Notes: generated from the letters alone by a model not told the origin. A stretch of 64,000 nucleotides of DNA from Algoriphagus aquimarinus (GCF_007997215.1 NZ_VORW01000007.1:113157-177156), one strand, 5' to 3'. Shown: positions 27,101-36,062, counted from the stretch's first letter. Numbers and translations are program-made.

Positions 27101-27128
27101 TGTCACTCTGAGCGAAGTCGAAGAGTTT
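27101..27128. repeat. Dispersed intergenic repeat of the CTGAGCGAAGTCGAAG type
   Basis: The segment TGTCACTCTGAGCGAAGTCG plus AAGAGTTT belongs to a short intergenic repeat that I recall seeing in many bacterial genomes. It lies in the 157-base gap between nagZ and the permease gene. Next to the permease stop there is also a 14-base tandem duplication (27171-27184 and 27185-27198, one mismatch). Confidence 0.6.
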
Positions 27129-27197
27129 AAACTATATAAGTTGTTGGAAGTCCCTATGAAACTCGTAAATCATAAATCTGAGATCATAAATCCGAGA

Positions 27198-28463
27198 TCA
27201 CTCAAGTTTTTTCCCAAACTCCCTCGGATAATTCACATTTGCAGCAATTGCCAGCGCAGGAATCATAGCAATTCCTACCCAGATAAAGAATCCTGTATAG
27301 CCGAGCCATTCTTGGATATAGCCCGAAAGCATTCCCGGAAGCATCATTCCCAAAGCCATAAAGCCAGTTGCCAATGCGTAATGGGAAGTTTTAAAAAGCC
27401 CTTCGGCTAAGTAGATCAGAAAGATCATGTAGGCAGCGAAGCCGAATCCATAGCCGAATTGCTCGATCACTACTACCGTACCAGCGAAGAAAATATTGTC
27501 GGGCTGAAAGTACGCCAAGGCGATGTAAAGTAAATTTGGCAGGTTGAGTGAAAGAGCCATTGGGATCATCCATTTGCCTAGTCCATGGCGGGAAATGGCG
27601 ATTCCGCCAAGGATTCCTCCTAATAGCAATGCGATCACTCCGATGGTTCCGTACATAAAACCAACTTCAGAAGTACTTAATCCTAATCCTCCTTTTTCTT
27701 TGATATCGAGTAAAAATGGAGAGGCCATTTTTACCAATTGAGATTCGCCTAATCGGTAAATGAGTACAAAAGCCAATGAAATCCCGATATTTTTCTTGGT
27801 GAAAAATGTGCTAAATACCTTTCCAAAGCTCGCTTCACGGGATGTCTTTTCAGTTGATACTTCTTCTACTTTTGGTGTAGAAAAGAAGTTAATGGCAGTC
27901 ATAGTGAGCATCAAAAGAGCTACAATAATCATGGTATAGGACCATGCCTTGTTATTGTCTCCTAAAGTAGTTTCGAGATAACCTGCGACCATGACGATCA
28001 GGCCTTGTCCGGTGATCATTCCGATTCTATAGAATGTTCCTCTCAAACCAACGAAGAAAGATTGCTGTTCTGGCTTCAGAGCTATCAAATACATACCGTC
28101 AGAAGCAATATCATTTGTAGCAGAAGCAAAAGCTCCCATCCAGAAAAAGGCCAAGGTCATAAAGAAAAAATTGCTACCTGAAGTAGTCAGTCCAACACCG
28201 ATAAAGACAAGCGATAAGACCAATTGCATGCTGAGAAACCACTTTCTCTTTGTGCCAAAAAGATCTACAATAGGGCTCCAGATGGGTTTGATTACCCAGG
28301 GCAGGTAAAGTAAACTTGTGTATAAACCAATTTCAGAATTGGAAACTCCTAGCTTTTTGTACATAATCACCGACACGACGATGATGACTATATATGGAAT
28401 CCCTTCGGTCATATAAAGGGAAGGGATCCAGATCCATGGGGTTCTTTGGGGTGATTTGCTCAT
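27198..28463 (-). CDS. AmpG-like major facilitator permease
   Basis: A 421-residue MFS protein with about 12 hydrophobic segments. The start WIPSLYMTEGIPYIVIIVVS and the block DIASDGMYLIAL resemble AmpG / PAT-family muropeptide permeases. Its place between an acetyltransferase gene (4-base overlap) and nagZ, with peptidoglycan hydrolases upstream, supports import of anhydro-muropeptides or related sugars. The exact substrate is inference. Confidence 0.85.
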   Translation of the reverse strand: MSKSPQRTPWIWIPSLYMTEGIPYIVIIVVSVIMYKKLGVSNSEIGLYTSLLYLPWVIKPIWSPIVDLFGTKRKWFLSMQLVLSLVFIGVGLTTSGSNFFFMTLAFFWMGAFASATNDIASDGMYLIALKPEQQSFFVGLRGTFYRIGMITGQGLIVMVAGYLETTLGDNNKAWSYTMIIVALLMLTMTAINFFSTPKVEEVSTEKTSREASFGKVFSTFFTKKNIGISLAFVLIYRLGESQLVKMASPFLLDIKEKGGLGLSTSEVGFMYGTIGVIALLLGGILGGIAISRHGLGKWMIPMALSLNLPNLLYIALAYFQPDNIFFAGTVVVIEQFGYGFGFAAYMIFLIYLAEGLFKTSHYALATGFMALGMMLPGMLSGYIQEWLGYTGFFIWVGIAMIPALAIAANVNYPREFGKKLE

Positions 28464-28939
28464 GATTTTCGGATCAGATTTTCGTAGATACTAACTTCTG
28501 ATCCTTCAATTGTTTTAGCATTTACAGCTTTTTCATAAAACTCTGCAGGACCGACTCCGCCTATGATTGCGTAAGCATAGCCCATTTCTTTCATAGATTC
28601 GAGAGATTTTATTAATAGAATTTTCCCAATACCTTTTCCGCGTTCGGCCTCCAGAGTGCCCGTTGGACCAAAGAAATTTCTGGCTGAACTTTCATAGCAG
28701 GCAAAGCCCAGAATATCATTTCCTCTTTGCGCGAGCCAGCAAGCTACGGGCTGTCTGCTGAAAGCTACTTCCACTTCTGACTGCCAGTACTCACCGAAAT
28801 GCTCCAACACCCAATTGCTCAATAAGTGTTTCTCAGGTGCAATTGCTCTTCGAAAGACAACTTTCTCCTTTTTCAATAGTCGTGCTTCTTCCAGAGAAGC
28901 ATCCGGCAAACCGATCAATCGGACAAGCATGTCTTTCAT
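28460..28939 (-). CDS. GNAT family N-acetyltransferase in a peptidoglycan-turnover operon
   Basis: A 159-residue GNAT enzyme with the acetyl-CoA motif A segment LEAERGKGIGKILLIKSLESM. It overlaps the permease gene by 4 bases and starts 10 bases after the glycosidase gene. The substrate is not identifiable from sequence. Context suggests an amino sugar, amino acid or peptide released from the cell wall (inference). Confidence 0.85.
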   Translation of the reverse strand: MKDMLVRLIGLPDASLEEARLLKKEKVVFRRAIAPEKHLLSNWVLEHFGEYWQSEVEVAFSRQPVACWLAQRGNDILGFACYESSARNFFGPTGTLEAERGKGIGKILLIKSLESMKEMGYAYAIIGGVGPAEFYEKAVNAKTIEGSEVSIYENLIRKS

Positions 28940-28949
28940 ATCTAGCTAT

Positions 28950-30581
28950 TTAAGGGATTTGGTACACTTGAGTTTGGACGATTCTGCCGTAATGGTCAAT
29001 CCATCGAATGGCGAGATATTTAGTATTCAAGCTTTTCACTTCCAAAGTTCTGGCACGTAATCCACCCACCCATACTGGATGTATCTCCGCATTTGCGAGT
29101 TGATTTAATTCATTAGCCCCTTGGATCAATGCGTAGCGAATAGCTGGGTCGAGTGGATTTGCCATGCGGATCGAAGTCAATGTGGAATTAGCTTCCACGC
29201 TGAATACAACAGGCGTATCTATGATCGATGGGCTTTTCGGCTGAAATGCGGGAGGCAAAGTAGGCTCATTGTACAGTTCGCTTTTCAGTAACTGTGCAAC
29301 ATCCTGATTCTTGAGCTTCATGGATTTAGCAGAAAAAAATGCATTTCCCTGAATTGTAGGAAGCGTACGCGTGTAAGAGATTTGGGAGTTGATCTCGCGA
29401 GGATTGTTCCAAGCTACATCAGAATCTTCACGGATTTTATAAGGGCCATTGCCTATGTAGACATTGGTATTGTAATGATTTTTTGCCCACCAGTCATTCA
29501 GAACACGATGCGATGCCAGTTTATGATCCATGCTCCAATACAGTTGTGGGAGCATGTAATCCACCCAGCCATTTTTCATCCAAAGTAGCACGTCTGCATA
29601 GAGGTCGTCATAATTCGTCTGTCCAGCACGGGTAGGAGAGCCCTTTGGATCCATACTTTGGTTTCTCCACACACCAAACGGCGAAATCCCAAACTGTACC
29701 CAAGGCTTACTTTGCTTGATGGTTTGGTTAAGTGCTAGGATCAATTGATTTACATTATCCCTTCTCCAATCGTCCTGAGACTGACCTGGCTTCTTGTATT
29801 TGTCGTAGGTAGATTTATCAGGGAAATCCTGTTTGGCAATCTTATAGGGATAAAAGTAGTCATCAAAGTGTATGGCGTCGATGTCATAGTTATCTACAAT
29901 TTCTTTGATCACAGAAAGCAAATGCGCCTTAACTTCTGGCAGTCCTGGATTGAAATAATATTGTGTGCCATATTTCAGCATCCAGTTTCTATGAAGATTG
30001 TAGGCATGATCAGGGCTAAGTCCCTCTGTGCTGAGATTCATTGTAGCGCGATATGGATTCAACCAACCATGAAACTCTAAGCCCCGGGCATGAGATTCCT
30101 TGATCATCCAGGTAAGAGGATTCTCATCAGTTTTAGGAGCCTGACCTTGCACTCCAGTGAGATATTTAGACCAAGGAGCGAGATTACTTGGGTAAAAAGC
30201 ATCTCCAGCAGTTCTGATCTGTACGATTACTGCGTTGAAATTGAGGTTCTTGTAATAGTCCAAAAGCTCCAGGAAATCCCGTTTTTGCTTTTCATAGGGA
30301 TCCGTAGAAGAAATAGGCCAATCAATATTCGCTACTGTCGCGATCCAAACTCCACGAAATTCACGGGGCATTTCTGGCATTTGGAAGGTCAGATGCTGCA
30401 AGGCTACCGGAGCCATAGGTAAGTTTTTTACAGGGAGATTACCACCATTGTTTGGATTGGGTGAAGTGATTACTGGCCCAGATGGTCTGCCGGAAGTAGG
30501 TGTGTTTTTTTGAGATTTACAGGCGGAAAATAATAGGCCAAAGGCCAAAATAACAAAGAGATGCCTAGAAAAGGATTTCAT
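28950..30581 (-). CDS. Lipoprotein glycoside hydrolase, GHL10/DUF187 family (DigH-like)
   Basis: A 543-residue lipoprotein (lipobox LFSAC) with a proline-rich linker at about 25-60. The TIM-barrel domain begins FRGVWIATVANIDWP and continues with VIVQIRTAGDAFYPS, GLEFHGWLNPYRA, IDAIHFDDYFYPY and DYMLPQLYWS, all typical of family-10-like (DUF187) hydrolases. A homologue, E. coli DigH (YddW), cleaves peptide-free peptidoglycan strands, which suits the neighbouring amidase. The conserved acidic residues in HFDDYFYP may be catalytic. The final about 100 residues look like a beta-sandwich. Confidence 0.88.
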   Translation of the reverse strand: MKSFSRHLFVILAFGLLFSACKSQKNTPTSGRPSGPVITSPNPNNGGNLPVKNLPMAPVALQHLTFQMPEMPREFRGVWIATVANIDWPISSTDPYEKQKRDFLELLDYYKNLNFNAVIVQIRTAGDAFYPSNLAPWSKYLTGVQGQAPKTDENPLTWMIKESHARGLEFHGWLNPYRATMNLSTEGLSPDHAYNLHRNWMLKYGTQYYFNPGLPEVKAHLLSVIKEIVDNYDIDAIHFDDYFYPYKIAKQDFPDKSTYDKYKKPGQSQDDWRRDNVNQLILALNQTIKQSKPWVQFGISPFGVWRNQSMDPKGSPTRAGQTNYDDLYADVLLWMKNGWVDYMLPQLYWSMDHKLASHRVLNDWWAKNHYNTNVYIGNGPYKIREDSDVAWNNPREINSQISYTRTLPTIQGNAFFSAKSMKLKNQDVAQLLKSELYNEPTLPPAFQPKSPSIIDTPVVFSVEANSTLTSIRMANPLDPAIRYALIQGANELNQLANAEIHPVWVGGLRARTLEVKSLNTKYLAIRWIDHYGRIVQTQVYQIP

Positions 30582-30591
30582 AAATGGGTAA

Positions 30592-31275
30592 TCAGAGCGT
30601 TGGTACAGGTTTCAAATTTAAGTCAGCCAAGTTTTTTCGGAGTTTCTTCATGAAGTCATCTCCTGGGTCAGTTTTGACGGTGCGATAGTCTGGATCGGCT
30701 TCTTTCCAAAGATCAGTGGTCTGGAAGTTTTGGTATTCATGATGGCCAATTACATAGTCTATTTCATATTTTCTCTCCAGGTATCTGATCAGTTCTTCAT
30801 TGGCTTTCAGTTGTTCTTTAGTCAACGGCATGTCATCACCACCTATGTTTTCTACTCCAATTGCCAGGTAATTCAAGCCGATAGTGTGTCTGGCAAAAGT
30901 AGTGTCCGGCAATAGTCTAAAAATCGTGCCGTCTCGGTCAATTAAAAACTGACTCGAAACATTAAGGTTACTTGCGCCTGTCAAATCAGGCCTTCCTGCC
31001 AGCGTAGCTGGATCGAAAACATCAAAAGTCACTTCTACCGTATTAATTGCAGTCCAGTGAACCACTACCATTTTGGGGTCTATGGAAGCAGTTTTTTGAT
31101 CGAGACCGTGGCGGTCTTCTAAGTATTTCAGCGAAAGCTCTTCGCGCTCTTGATTCCAAGTGATGGGTTTGTCTATTATTCTAAAAGTGGATTTGGGGCT
31201 ACAGGAAAACTGTAGAAAGGGGAAAATACAGATCCCTAATTGAAAGAGAATAGTATTTAAGGGATTGATTTTCAT
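30592..31275 (-). CDS. Lipoprotein N-acetylmuramoyl-L-alanine amidase (AmiD/Amidase_2-like)
   Basis: A 227-residue lipoprotein (lipobox QFSC, Cys near 25) with an Amidase_2 domain. Zinc/catalytic residues appear in MVVVHWTA, VIGHHEYQ and TVKTDPGDDF. It should cut the MurNAc-L-Ala bond in the periplasm, freeing stem peptides and leaving denuded glycan for the DigH-like enzyme encoded 10 bases downstream. It is first in the leftward operon. Confidence 0.9.
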   Translation of the reverse strand: MKINPLNTILFQLGICIFPFLQFSCSPKSTFRIIDKPITWNQEREELSLKYLEDRHGLDQKTASIDPKMVVVHWTAINTVEVTFDVFDPATLAGRPDLTGASNLNVSSQFLIDRDGTIFRLLPDTTFARHTIGLNYLAIGVENIGGDDMPLTKEQLKANEELIRYLERKYEIDYVIGHHEYQNFQTTDLWKEADPDYRTVKTDPGDDFMKKLRKNLADLNLKPVPTL

Positions 31276-31462
31276 GGCTCTTCAGGTGTGTTTGAACTTC
31301 AAATTCAATGAGTTGAAAATTGCTTTTCACAGCTAAACTACCCAGAATATTGCAGGATAGACAAGTAATAGGAGCGATTTTTTGCCAGAAATTTCAATCC
31401 ATGAATATTTTTGCAAGTTTTTGCTGTTTTTGTTACTTTCCCAAACTGAAAGTAATTATTCC

Positions 31463-32212
31463 ATGCTCAAAGAAGAAAGACAGAAGTATATTTTGGATCA
31501 AGTACACCTGCATCACAGGGTTTTGCTCAATGATTTATCTGAGTCATTAAATGTATCAATCGATACAGTGAGGCGTGATGTAAAGGAGCTTGATAGCGAG
31601 AAAAAACTGAAGAAAGTCCACGGAGGAGCCACTTCTTTTGGTTTTATGACTTTCACCAAAGACGATGGGAATATCTATCTGAAGTCCAAGAAAATATCTA
31701 TTGCAGAGAAGACTGTTTCGTTGCTTACCGATGGTCAGGTGATTCTCATGAGTGGAGGCACGACGAATATGGAAGTGGCTAAGCTGATTCCAAAGAAATT
31801 GGTATTGACGGTGTTTACACCAAGTCTTCACGTTGCGATGGCCTTGCTTGATCATGAAAATGTGGAAGTTATTTTCCTTGGTGGTAAACTCTTACACGAC
31901 GCTAAATTTGCTGTAGGAGGAACTGTCGTAAATGCACTTTCACAGCTACGAGTGGATATGTGCATATTGGGAACCGGCTATTTGGATGCGGAGTTTGGGT
32001 TGACTGAGTTTGACTGGGAAGTGATTCAGGTAAAGCAGGCCATGATCAGAGCGGCGAAAAAGACGGTGATTTTAACTGTTTCAGACAAGCTTCATTCTGT
32101 CCAAAAATATAAGACCTGTGATATGACAGCTGTTCATACCTTGGTCACTGAGCTTGACCCTTCTGACCCGCTTTTGGATTCGTTTAGGCCTTTTGATTTG
32201 GTGTTGGTGTGA
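31463..32212 (+). CDS. DeoR/GlpR family transcriptional regulator
   Basis: About 249 residues. The N-terminal DeoR helix-turn-helix reads RQKYILDQVHLHHRVLLNDL then SIDTVRRDVKEL and KVHGGA. The C-terminal DeoRC sensor domain has MSGGTTNMEVAKLIP and KQAMIRAAKKTVILTVSDKL. DeoR proteins usually sense phosphorylated sugars. I chose the ATG at 31463; a TTG at 31382 would add an atypical hydrophobic leader. It is divergent from the peptidoglycan-turnover operon with a gap of about 190 bases, so control of that operon is a fair inference. Confidence 0.88.
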   Translation: MLKEERQKYILDQVHLHHRVLLNDLSESLNVSIDTVRRDVKELDSEKKLKKVHGGATSFGFMTFTKDDGNIYLKSKKISIAEKTVSLLTDGQVILMSGGTTNMEVAKLIPKKLVLTVFTPSLHVAMALLDHENVEVIFLGGKLLHDAKFAVGGTVVNALSQLRVDMCILGTGYLDAEFGLTEFDWEVIQVKQAMIRAAKKTVILTVSDKLHSVQKYKTCDMTAVHTLVTELDPSDPLLDSFRPFDLVLV

Positions 32213-32318
32213 TCGTAATGATTTTGTAGCAGCGTGTGAAATACTGGTATACTTATAAATGATAGATAAGTGTTTTTTTACCAAATAAGCGTGCTATAAA
32301 TAAGGGAGAAATAATACC

Positions 32319-32474
32319 ACCCTTTCAGGGTTTCCCGAAATTTGTTAATTGCTTATTCTATAATTATGTCATCCCTTTGGGATTGGTTTTTATTTCAAAA
32401 AAAGAACCTCGAAGAGGTGATAATATTGTAGACAGTAATGATCCAAAAACTCCATTGGAAACCCTGACAGGGTG
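32319..32474. repeat. Cluster of four 13-base palindromes in nested inverted arrangement
   Basis: Four motifs, each with 5-base arms around a 3-base centre: ACCCTTTCAGGGT (32319-32331), ATCCCTTTGGGAT (32371-32383), ACCTCGAAGAGGT (32406-32418) and ACCCTGACAGGGT (32462-32474). The outer two continue into a longer inverted repeat (ACCCT-N3-AGGGTTTCC against GGAAACCCT-N3-AGGGT). No open frame of interest is present. Confidence 0.75.
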
Positions 32475-32576
32475 ATATCATTCTGCACCATTTAAATATT
32501 GCTCACTAGCTTTTATGTATTCTGACTTCGTTCCAGTTTCTAGAAATGCTAAAACTAGAACTGTGACCCCTGCGAA

Positions 32577-32659
32577 CTTTGTGGTTTAATAATTAAGCCA
32601 ACTATAACCACAAGCCCTGATTTGAAAGTCAGGGCTTTTTTTTGTTTTTAACCACAGAG
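32577..32659. repeat. CTTTGTGGTT / AACCACAGAG inverted repeat around a terminator
   Basis: A 10-base inverted pair (32577-32586, 32650-32659) with one mismatch encloses a terminator hairpin. The arms match the ends of the element at 25281-25533, suggesting one intergenic repeat family. Confidence 0.5.
32612..32643 (+). terminator. Rho-independent terminator
   Basis: AAGCCCTGA (32612-32620) pairs perfectly with TCAGGGCTT (32629-32637), followed by a run of T. It is about 400 bases after the DeoR-type gene. Confidence 0.8.
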
Positions 32660-32704
32660 ATCAGCAAAGGACTATCTTGTTTGGCTCAAACAATGAAAAC
32701 TAGG

Positions 32705-33658
32705 CTACAACCACTTTTTCCTTTTGAAATAAATGAAGGGCAGGATCGCAGAGAAAATCATTATTAGCAAAACTAAAGGGTAGCCAAATCCTAATTTCAG
32801 TTCAGGCATTATTTCAAAGTTCATCCCGTAAACCCCAGCAATGAAAGTAGGCAGAGAAATACACACCGTAACTACCGTGAGCATCTTAAAAATATGGTTT
32901 TGCTCCAAGTCAATTTTATTCGAAACGTTCTCTTTTAAGTCATCCAATCTGTCAAAATTAAACTGTATGTAATCAGAAATCACAGTCAGATCATTCAGCT
33001 CGCCTCTTATACTTTCCTTCAATTCCGCTTTTTGCTCCCAATCACTTTTGATATATAATCTCAACACACGTGTGGTCTCGAGGAGTGATTCTTTTATGAG
33101 TAAGTTGTTGAAATTATGTCTAGTGATAATGTCCATGACATTGCTTGAAAAATCCTTTTGTATCAGAATATCATTCGCTAGATTTTTCACTTTTCTACTG
33201 AGGTTTTCCGTGATATCTGCGAAATAGTCAGAGATAAACTCAAACTGAAATTTAAAAATGTCATTCAAATCCGTTATCCGCTGCAGGGAATTTATTTTAG
33301 CTGGATACATCTCATTGAAATAGGTATCAAGATTTACACTGGTAAAAAGGAAAAGGCCAGATTGGGTAATTATGATAAATAATGGCTCCTCAATCATGGT
33401 TTTCTCATGATTGTAATAGGGGATAGAAAAGTGAAATGCTGCCTGTGTCTCATTTTCCAAAAAGTGAGAACTGATTTCTATATCCTCGTAATGCTTCATA
33501 ATGGTGAAATCCAGCTCATAGTTCTCCTCCAGCCATCTTAAATCAGCATTGGTATGATCCAAGAACTGCATGACGTGAAAGTCCAGCTCGGAAACAGTCA
33601 GTTCGCTCACATGTTGAGCCTTGAAGGACTTTTTATTTTTTAGGAGGATTTCGATCAT
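32705..33658 (-). CDS. corA: CorA family Mg2+/Co2+ transporter
   Basis: A 317-residue CorA-like channel. The selectivity motif GMN is present in FIAGVYGMNFE, just after the first of two C-terminal helices (about 258-280 and 292-310). The preceding about 250 residues form the cytoplasmic alpha/beta funnel. It is a monocistronic leftward gene. Confidence 0.92.
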   Translation of the reverse strand: MIEILLKNKKSFKAQHVSELTVSELDFHVMQFLDHTNADLRWLEENYELDFTIMKHYEDIEISSHFLENETQAAFHFSIPYYNHEKTMIEEPLFIIITQSGLFLFTSVNLDTYFNEMYPAKINSLQRITDLNDIFKFQFEFISDYFADITENLSRKVKNLANDILIQKDFSSNVMDIITRHNFNNLLIKESLLETTRVLRLYIKSDWEQKAELKESIRGELNDLTVISDYIQFNFDRLDDLKENVSNKIDLEQNHIFKMLTVVTVCISLPTFIAGVYGMNFEIMPELKLGFGYPLVLLIMIFSAILPFIYFKRKKWL

Positions 33659-33701
33659 AGGTTAGCTTTATGTTAGACTCATGTATGATGTCATTTTACT
33701 G

Positions 33702-34340
33702 CTAGGTGAATTTTAAAACACTCGCCATCTTCCTTCTTCTCACAATCCAAAATGCCACTAACATATTTGGAACCCAACACAGCCAAGCGACGATGTGATA
33801 AGCTGGGATAAATTCTCCTTGATATATATTCATAAGGATAGGCAGCCAGATTCTGAGCATCACTGCTGCAAAGCATGCCGCATAGCTATAGGTCATCCAG
33901 TTTTCGTGCGAATCAAAATCTCCCTTTTTAGCTGTAAGCCATCCCATCATCGTAGTGCCTAGCCAGATAATTCCCAAGGATACAAAGCCAAGAATGCTGA
34001 CGATTCCTCCTGTAGCATATAGTCCAATGTATATTCCAGCGATGCTACTGAAGAATGCGGCGGTGACGTAAACCATACCGATTTTCTTGTGAATCTTCCT
34101 ATTTCTGTCTCGAAATGCCTTAGGAAATTGAGTCCAGCCGATCAGTAGGGCGAGACCTCCCAAAATGATATGGGTGTAAAATGCAGTGTTCCAAAGCGGA
34201 TTGCTTAGCAATTCTTCAGATTTCGACTGAAGCAAGCCGAAGTTTCTATCAATAATAAAGTATATGATAGGATAGAGCCCTATGACTATACAAAGGAAGG
34301 TAAATATCCACCAGACAATCTTTCTTGTGTAGGCTTTCAT
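33702..34340 (-). CDS. DUF2306 family membrane protein
   Basis: A 212-residue integral membrane protein with about six hydrophobic helices. The segments HIILGGLALLIGWTQF, HKKIGMVYV and NWMTYSYAACFAAVMLRIW match the DUF2306 family, in which conserved histidines and arginines hint at a haem/cytochrome-like fold. The function is unknown. The next gene, for an SRPBCC protein, lies 53 bases upstream on the same strand. Confidence 0.78.
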   Translation of the reverse strand: MKAYTRKIVWWIFTFLCIVIGLYPIIYFIIDRNFGLLQSKSEELLSNPLWNTAFYTHIILGGLALLIGWTQFPKAFRDRNRKIHKKIGMVYVTAAFFSSIAGIYIGLYATGGIVSILGFVSLGIIWLGTTMMGWLTAKKGDFDSHENWMTYSYAACFAAVMLRIWLPILMNIYQGEFIPAYHIVAWLCWVPNMLVAFWIVRRRKMASVLKFT

Positions 34341-34393
34341 GTATGGTAGATTTTAGATCGAGAGATGTTGTGAAAAGAGAATCTTGACATAGA

Positions 34394-34891
34394 CTATTTC
34401 TTTGAAAGATACTTTTCCAACTGGTCAAAAGTACCACCAAATCCCTGTTCCATATTACCAATATTGTCAGTGAATACCTGTTTGGACACATCAGAAGCAT
34501 GGTGGGGAAAGGAGACTAGGTCGATTCTGGTTTTGCCGTCTTCCACATAAAACTCCAGATCTACGATCGTTTCCATAGGCCAATCAGAACCAAATGGCTC
34601 TTCTGGAGCTTTGACTGTTTCTCCAGCTTCATTTGAGAAGCTATTGATAAACTGAAGTTTGGAAGATTCCTTGATGTCTTTGATCACCCATTTTGCCCAC
34701 ATTTCATTGCCATCTTTTCCTTTGAGTACAAAGTGAAAAATTCCTTCAGGATGAAACTCGAAGGTTTTTACTTCCATCTCATATCCCGCCGGTCCCCACC
34801 ATTGTTGCAGACTCACGGAAGTGGTAAAAGCGTTATAAACTTCATCTTTAGAATGTGTAAAGTATCGGGTGATTTCGAGTTGTGCGGACAT
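34394..34891 (-). CDS. SRPBCC/AHSA1-like (START superfamily) protein
   Basis: A 165-residue protein of the activator-of-Hsp90-like START superfamily. It begins EITRYFTHSKDEVYNAFTTSVSLQQWWGPAGYE and ends with the family's NMEQGFGGTFDQLEKYL helix. These proteins form a hydrophobic ligand cavity; roles vary and none can be assigned here. Confidence 0.87.
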   Translation of the reverse strand: MSAQLEITRYFTHSKDEVYNAFTTSVSLQQWWGPAGYEMEVKTFEFHPEGIFHFVLKGKDGNEMWAKWVIKDIKESSKLQFINSFSNEAGETVKAPEEPFGSDWPMETIVDLEFYVEDGKTRIDLVSFPHHASDVSKQVFTDNIGNMEQGFGGTFDQLEKYLSKK

Positions 34892-34902
34892 GAAGTTGGG
34901 TA

Positions 34903-35187
34903 TTAGTGTTTTGAGAAATTTTGCTCGTATTTCATTAAGCCAAAAACAGTTATTCTATCAATTTCAGTTTTGTAAATAATCGTATATCCCATAAAAATCA
35001 TATCACGAATAGTGACATCATCGAAATAAATGGATTTTCTATGCTTGAGTGGGTGATGCTCAAGAGTTTTGATTTGTTTCAAGAGTTTTTGCTTAAACCT
35101 CCTAGCTGCTTGTGGTTTATCACTTGCTATGTAAGCTACTTGTCTATTGAGATTCTTCAGAAATAGATCCTGAATCTCAATATTCAT
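34903..35187 (-). CDS. ParE/RelE family toxin
   Basis: A 94-residue plasmid-stabilisation/ParE-RelE fold protein: N-terminal helical hairpin (AYIASDKPQAARRFKQKLLKQI), then PLKHRKS, RDMIFMGYTIIYK and the closing strand RITVFGLMKYEQ. Members block gyrase or cleave mRNA; the sequence does not decide which. It overlaps the upstream antitoxin-like gene by 11 bases, the normal type II toxin-antitoxin arrangement. Confidence 0.85.
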   Translation of the reverse strand: MNIEIQDLFLKNLNRQVAYIASDKPQAARRFKQKLLKQIKTLEHHPLKHRKSIYFDDVTIRDMIFMGYTIIYKTEIDRITVFGLMKYEQNFSKH

Positions 35188-35410
35188 AACGCTTTATAGT
35201 TTCTTCTAAAATTTCGTCAGCTTCTTCTAAAGAATAGGTTTTTGCTTTCCCAGAATTAAGTTTCTCATATTCATTCTGTAATTCTGGTTCTGAAAATCCA
35301 AAATCATGCTCATTTTCAATCACTTGAAGATCTTGTTTATCAAATTGCTTGAGAAGAGATAAAACTTTATCACGGATCTTCTCACTGACTTTTATTTTGA
35401 TCGTTTCCAT
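35177..35410 (-). CDS. Antitoxin-like protein of the ParE/RelE module
   Basis: A 77-residue acidic protein with an N-terminal strand (METIKIKVSEKIRDKVLSLL) that may bind DNA or dimerise, and a helical acidic tail (SLEEADEILEETIKRYEY) suited to neutralising a basic toxin. The family is not recognised with certainty; the role rests on the 11-base overlap with the toxin gene. Confidence 0.75.
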   Translation of the reverse strand: METIKIKVSEKIRDKVLSLLKQFDKQDLQVIENEHDFGFSEPELQNEYEKLNSGKAKTYSLEEADEILEETIKRYEY

Positions 35411-35459
35411 CCTGTAAGATAAGATTTTAGACTTTTAAAATAAGTGAATGATATTGATT

Positions 35460-36038
35460 TTAAAGAATCCCCTGTAACCTCAAATGCTGAATCAGCATAA
35501 TCGTTTTGGCGTCTTTTATCTCACCGGTGCTAACCATCTCGAAAGCTTCGTAAAAAGGCATTTCCAACACTTCGATGTTTTCCTCTTCGTGATCTACACC
35601 ACCACCTTCACTGACTTTCATATCCTTGGAATAAGCAGCGATAAAGAAATAGAGAATCTCTGTTACTGAACCTGGAGACATGTAGGCTTCAAAGACCTTT
35701 TTCACATCTTTGACCACATACCCAGTTTCCTCCTCAGTTTCTCTTCTGATGCAGTCCTCTGCATTATCCTTATCCAACAGCCCAGCACAAGCTTCGATCA
35801 TCATGCCTGTTTCATTGCCATTGGTGTAGGTTGGTAAGCGAAATTGACGAGTAAGAATAACGGTTTTCTGTTGTTGATTATACAGAAGAATTGTGGCTCC
35901 ATTTCCCCTGTCGTATACTTCTCGGGTTTGGGTGATGACTTCACCAGATTTCTTTGTGTATCCGTAAGTGATCTTCCGAAGCGTGTACCAATTGTCTGAT
36001 AGCACTTCAGTTTTTAAAAGTTTGATGTCCTTGATCAT
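35460..36038 (-). CDS. nudK: NUDIX hydrolase, NudK-type GDP-mannose pyrophosphatase
   Basis: A 192-residue NUDIX enzyme resembling E. coli Nud[21 protein letters not shown] followed by ETEEETGY, the NudK form of the Nudix box. The N-terminal strand region [14 protein letters not shown] and the [11 protein letters not shown] block fit the dimeric subfamily that hydrolyses GDP-mannose and other nucleotide sugars. Substrate assignment is by family resemblance. Confidence 0.85.
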   Translation of the reverse strand: MIKDIKLLKTEVLSDNWYTLRKITYGYTKKSGEVITQTREVYDRGNGATILLYNQQQKTVILTRQFRLPTYTNGNETGMMIEACAGLLDKDNAEDCIRRETEEETGYVVKDVKKVFEAYMSPGSVTEILYFFIAAYSKDMKVSEGGGVDHEEENIEVLEMPFYEAFEMVSTGEIKDAKTIMLIQHLRLQGIL

Positions 36039-36062
36039 GAGCGTTGCTTGTGGTTAAAAAGA

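Noticed and set aside
32319..32474. Possible CRISPR-like array
   Set aside because: The four motifs differ in sequence, spacing is irregular (52, 35 and 56 bases) and no cas gene is near.
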